NCBI GenBank assembly: GCA_031292255.1
Contig: JARLHN010000020.1
Span: 1-64,000, forward strand
DNA: 64,000 nt
Source: Oryzomonas sp.
GTDB taxonomy: Bacteria; Desulfobacterota; Desulfuromonadia; Geobacterales; Pseudopelobacteraceae
Direction: 5' to 3'
Shown: one piece after another, positions 61,898-64,000 of the stretch
How the letters are laid out: every line of letters starts with the position of its first letter
Numbering within the stretch: position 1 is the first letter of the stretch
Notes under the pieces: generated by a model
What the model was told of the DNA's origin: nothing
The model's database searches: none
The model's input: the letters and a program-made list of their open reading frames with translations, nothing else
Translations under genes and position numbers: made by a program

Positions 61898-62599
61898 CTA
61901 CGGCAGGGCAATATAACGGTTTTTCCCGGCTCTCTTGGCCTGCTGCAATGCATGGTCGGCCCTGCTGACGCACTCGTACACGCCCGGGCCCGGTTTATGC
62001 TCGCTGAGCCCAATGCTGATAGTGGTACGGATGCCCGGCTTGAAGGCCTTGAATTCGGTCATCGCGACCGATTCGTGGATCTTCTGGGCCACCGCAAGAG
62101 CGCCATCGATCGTGGTTTCGGGAAGGAGAATGAGAAACTCCTCGCCACCCCAACGGGCACAGATATCCTCATTGCGGACGCACCCCCTGAAAACGCGCGA
62201 GATCTCCACCAAAACGTCGTCGCCGGCATTATAGCCGTAGGTGTCGTTGATCTTCTTGAAGCAGTCGATATCGGCCAGGATAATGGAAAAGGTGCGGTTG
62301 TGACGCTGCGCGCGACTGTACTCCTGCTCGATCATTTCCTTGATGTGGCGACGGTTTGTCAGGCCGGTCATGGGATCTATCCTGGTTGCCAGGTCGAGCG
62401 AGCGGTCAAGTTCCACAAGCCGCGTTTTCAGGATTCCATTCTCATGAGCCAGGTTTTCCGAGCGGCGGGCCAGCTTCGTATAGCTCTCCAGCAACAACTT
62501 GAACTTGGGGTACAGAGGGCTGCCGTCTGCAATGATATTCTCGAACTGGCTCATATCCTCGGACAATGCCAATCCCGCTGCTTTTCTGTTCAAGGCCAT
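61898..62599 (-). CDS. Diguanylate cyclase (GGDEF)
   Basis: 233 residues from ATG 62599, which has GGAGG eight bases upstream. An N-terminal helical region with a coiled coil (AHENGILKTRLVELDRSLDLATRI) leads into DPMTGLTNRRHIKEMIEQEY, FSIILADIDCFKKINDTYGYNAGDDVL (metal-binding Asp) and RWGGEEFLILLPET, the active GG(D/E)EF site in the GGEEF form. No inhibitory RxxD is obvious just before it. It synthesises c-di-GMP; the N-terminal part has no recognised sensor domain. Monocistronic. Confidence 0.93.
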   Translation of the reverse strand: MALNRKAAGLALSEDMSQFENIIADGSPLYPKFKLLLESYTKLARRSENLAHENGILKTRLVELDRSLDLATRIDPMTGLTNRRHIKEMIEQEYSRAQRHNRTFSIILADIDCFKKINDTYGYNAGDDVLVEISRVFRGCVRNEDICARWGGEEFLILLPETTIDGALAVAQKIHESVAMTEFKAFKPGIRTTISIGLSEHKPGPGVYECVSRADHALQQAKRAGKNRYIALP

Positions 62600-62792
62600 G
62601 GTCCATCCTCCGGACGGTACTGCGAAGGTCATTGCCGGGAAATCCCGGCATCAGGCTTAAGCTGTAATTTTAGTCGATAATATCCTATTTGTCACGCATC
62701 ATCACAGGTAAAAACCCAGGCTCGTCCCGGCGGCGCCCAATCGCCCGGTCCCGGTCGGCGCGCCTCAAGCCTTGCGTCATATGATGAAATAA

Positions 62793-62826
62793 GATAGTTT
62801 CTCATCCGGAGTTTCCGGATGGAAGC
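62793..62826. repeat. Short palindromic repeat (R2, copy 5)
   Basis: GATAGTTTCTCATCCGGA and TCCGGATGGAAGC flank GTT, 63 bases before the cupin gene. Apart from this repeat, the 290-bp gap between the divergent GGDEF and cupin genes shows nothing distinct. Confidence 0.78.
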
Positions 62827-62888
62827 GGACAGACTCCGGTTGAACGATTCGTGTATTTTCCGATGCATCGGCCAATGCAAGGTGAACA

Positions 62889-63218
62889 ATGACGGAATCC
62901 GGTAATATATTCGGCCACATCCCTCCTTACCTGCCCACAGAGTTGTTCGAGACCCTGGCCCGCAAGGGGACCGTCCGCATTGAACGGATCCTGTCCCATG
63001 GCCAGGCCACGCCGGAGGGGGAATGGTACGACCAGGACCAGGATGAATGGGTGCTATTGCTGGCCGGTAGCGCCGGGCTGTTTTTCGAAGGAGAACCTGA
63101 ACCGCGCAGCCTGATGGCGGGCGATTACCTCTTGATCCCTGCCCGCCGGCGCCACCGGGTGGCCTGGACCTCCACGAACGAAACAACGATCTGGCTGGCG
63201 GTGCATATTGGCGGATGA
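62889..63218 (+). CDS. Small cupin protein
   Basis: 109 residues, one cupin barrel: GEWYDQDQDEWVLLLAGSAGLFFEG (motif 1 with Glu), then GDYLLIPARRRHRVAWTS (motif 2 with the metal His). The family is a common accessory in this phylum (a cupin-domain phosphoribosylaminoimidazole-type or unknown role); the substrate is not known. Upstream AAGGTGAAC suits ATG 62889. Alone on its strand until the LysE gene 99 bp later. Confidence 0.82.
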   Translation: MTESGNIFGHIPPYLPTELFETLARKGTVRIERILSHGQATPEGEWYDQDQDEWVLLLAGSAGLFFEGEPEPRSLMAGDYLLIPARRRHRVAWTSTNETTIWLAVHIGG

Positions 63219-63316
63219 CGTTATTCCGGCATTCGATGTAATCGGAATCAGCAAAAAAACGGCGATACGGCTTCAACCGTGACGCCCCTGCAGGCCTCTT
63301 CAGGAAAGGATATCCC

Positions 63317-63937
63317 ATGACGGCAACAACCTTGCTCTACTTTCTCGGCGCATCCATTGTGCTTAGCCTGGTGCCCGGCCCCGACAACATCTTTGTGCTA
63401 ACCCAGGGGATCGCCCGCGGCAGAAAAGCCGCCATCGTCACGGCGCTCGGCATGTGCAGCGGCGTCAGCGTCCATACCACGGCGGCCGCTTTCGGGATTT
63501 CCGCCCTTTTCTATTCATCGCTGGTCGCCTTCAATATCATCAAATACGCCGGCGCCGCCTATCTGCTCTACCTGGCCTGGAAGACACTCAAGGAACGTTC
63601 CGCCATACGGTTGGCCAAGGCCGACGAACGGCCCGTCGCCGCTCTGTTCAGGCGGGGTTTCATCATGAACGTGCTCAACCCCAAGGTGGCCATGTTCTTT
63701 CTGGCCTTCCTGCCCCAGTTCGTATCTCCCAAGGCGGGCCATTTCGCCCTGCAGATGCTGCTCCTGGGATTCATATTCATGCTGCAGGCGATAGTCATCT
63801 TCTGCCTGATCGGCTACTTTTCCGGCAGCGTCGGCAACCTGATCCTCACCAGGCCCAGAATCGGCACATACCTCGATTTCCTGACCGCAGGGGTTTTCAC
63901 GTCGTTGGGAATCAAGCTGGCACTGGCGGAACGGTGA
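63317..63937 (+). CDS. LysE/RhtB-family exporter
   Basis: 206 residues and about six membrane helices. LYFLGASIVLSLVPGPDNIFVLTQGIARGRKAAIVTALGMCSGVSVHT is the family start with the PGP(D/N) motif, and FRRGFIMNVLNPKVAMFFLAFLPQFV is the second signature. RhtB-type members export amino acids such as homoserine, threonine or leucine. The solute is unknown. AGGAAAGG precedes the ATG. The stop overlaps the next start (TGATG). Confidence 0.92.
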   Translation: MTATTLLYFLGASIVLSLVPGPDNIFVLTQGIARGRKAAIVTALGMCSGVSVHTTAAAFGISALFYSSLVAFNIIKYAGAAYLLYLAWKTLKERSAIRLAKADERPVAALFRRGFIMNVLNPKVAMFFLAFLPQFVSPKAGHFALQMLLLGFIFMLQAIVIFCLIGYFSGSVGNLILTRPRIGTYLDFLTAGVFTSLGIKLALAER

Positions 63938-64000
63938 TGAAACCCCATATCCACGTAGCCTGCGCCATCATCGAGCATGACGGGATGATCCTTGCCGCCC
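63937..64000 (+). CDS. NUDIX-type hydrolase, 5' end only
   Basis: The frame MKPHIHVACAIIEHDGMILAA runs off the window. It is the usual first strand pair of MutT-like 8-oxo-dGTP hydrolases (V-A-x-x-I-I-x-x-x-G-x-I-L-A/L-A). The NUDIX box lies beyond the edge, so the assignment rests on 21 residues. Confidence 0.6.
   Translation, partial: MKPHIHVACAIIEHDGMILAA

Noticed and set aside
24321-62826. CRISPR array or phage attachment sites from the short palindromes
   Set aside because: Copies are kilobases apart with no spacer structure and are symmetric, unlike CRISPR repeats. No integrase is near them.

Overview
The window looks like chromosome from a strictly anaerobic, metal- or sulfur-reducing deltaproteobacterium of the Desulfuromonadales (Geobacter/Pelobacter type). 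This is an inference from gene content: a multi-PAS histidine kinase, corrinoid methyltransferases with a RACo-like activator, an archaeal-type group 3b NiFe hydrogenase, many small intergenic repeats, and moderately high GC. No rRNA is present. There is one complete tRNA (Asp) and the last 17 bases of another at the left edge.

Layout. 1-6.3 kb is an edge zone: a tRNA 3' end with terminator, a response-regulator fragment, a 1226-residue sensor kinase, a degraded resolvase, and mnmA. 6.6-41.4 kb is a specialised island of one-carbon, sulfur and nitrogenase-like genes. It holds (i) a NifH-like protein with a corrinoid protein, two MtaA-type methyltransferases and a RACo-like activator; (ii) metY and a DUF3034 outer-membrane protein; (iii) a NifX-like protein, NifH, an SsuABC/TauABC-type transporter, and NifD- and NifK-like genes; (iv) DsrE-like and CysE proteins, two tandem Family 2B encapsulin shells, a cysteine desulfurase with a long disordered N-terminus, and a TusA-like protein; (v) a NifB-like radical SAM protein, acylphosphatase and a MalY/PatB C-S lyase; (vi) a peptidase, a metallo-beta-lactamase-fold hydrolase, LarE, GapN and a third MtaA-type protein. 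41.9-45.8 kb is a four-gene sulfhydrogenase operon. 46-64 kb is mostly housekeeping: Cfa, a geranylgeranyl-reductase-like enzyme, tRNA-Asp, TPR and TonB-like proteins, DedA, TrmJ, LemA/TPM, RuvAC, a glycosyltransferase, a radical SAM enzyme, GGDEF, LysE and NUDIX.

What ties the island together is a repeated leader element: a small hairpin of the type CCAG-(4-5 nt)-CTGG, then AGG, then an intrinsic terminator. It occurs at least seven times, each time in front of an island operon (6.7-6.9, 14.4, 17.3, 31.4, 39.1 and 41.1-41.2 kb). Most copies sit below a TTGACA-type promoter, and four of those promoters carry an A/T-rich CTATA...TATAG inverted repeat. This suggests one attenuation-type regulon. 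The gene content (nitrogenase-like reductase, NifB, MetY, sulfur-compound importer, C-S lyase, corrinoid methyl transfer, cysteine and persulfide handling) fits scavenging sulfur from methylated or organic sulfur compounds, similar in outline to methylthio-alkane reductase systems. That function is inference. The NifD- and NifK-like genes are joined into one frame by an apparent single-base insertion near 22,873, which is either a sequencing error or a real lesion.

Two repeat families are scattered through the window: a 125-190 bp element at gene 3' ends (four copies), and a short palindrome with GTTTTCATCCGGA arms (five sites, one of them a composite).
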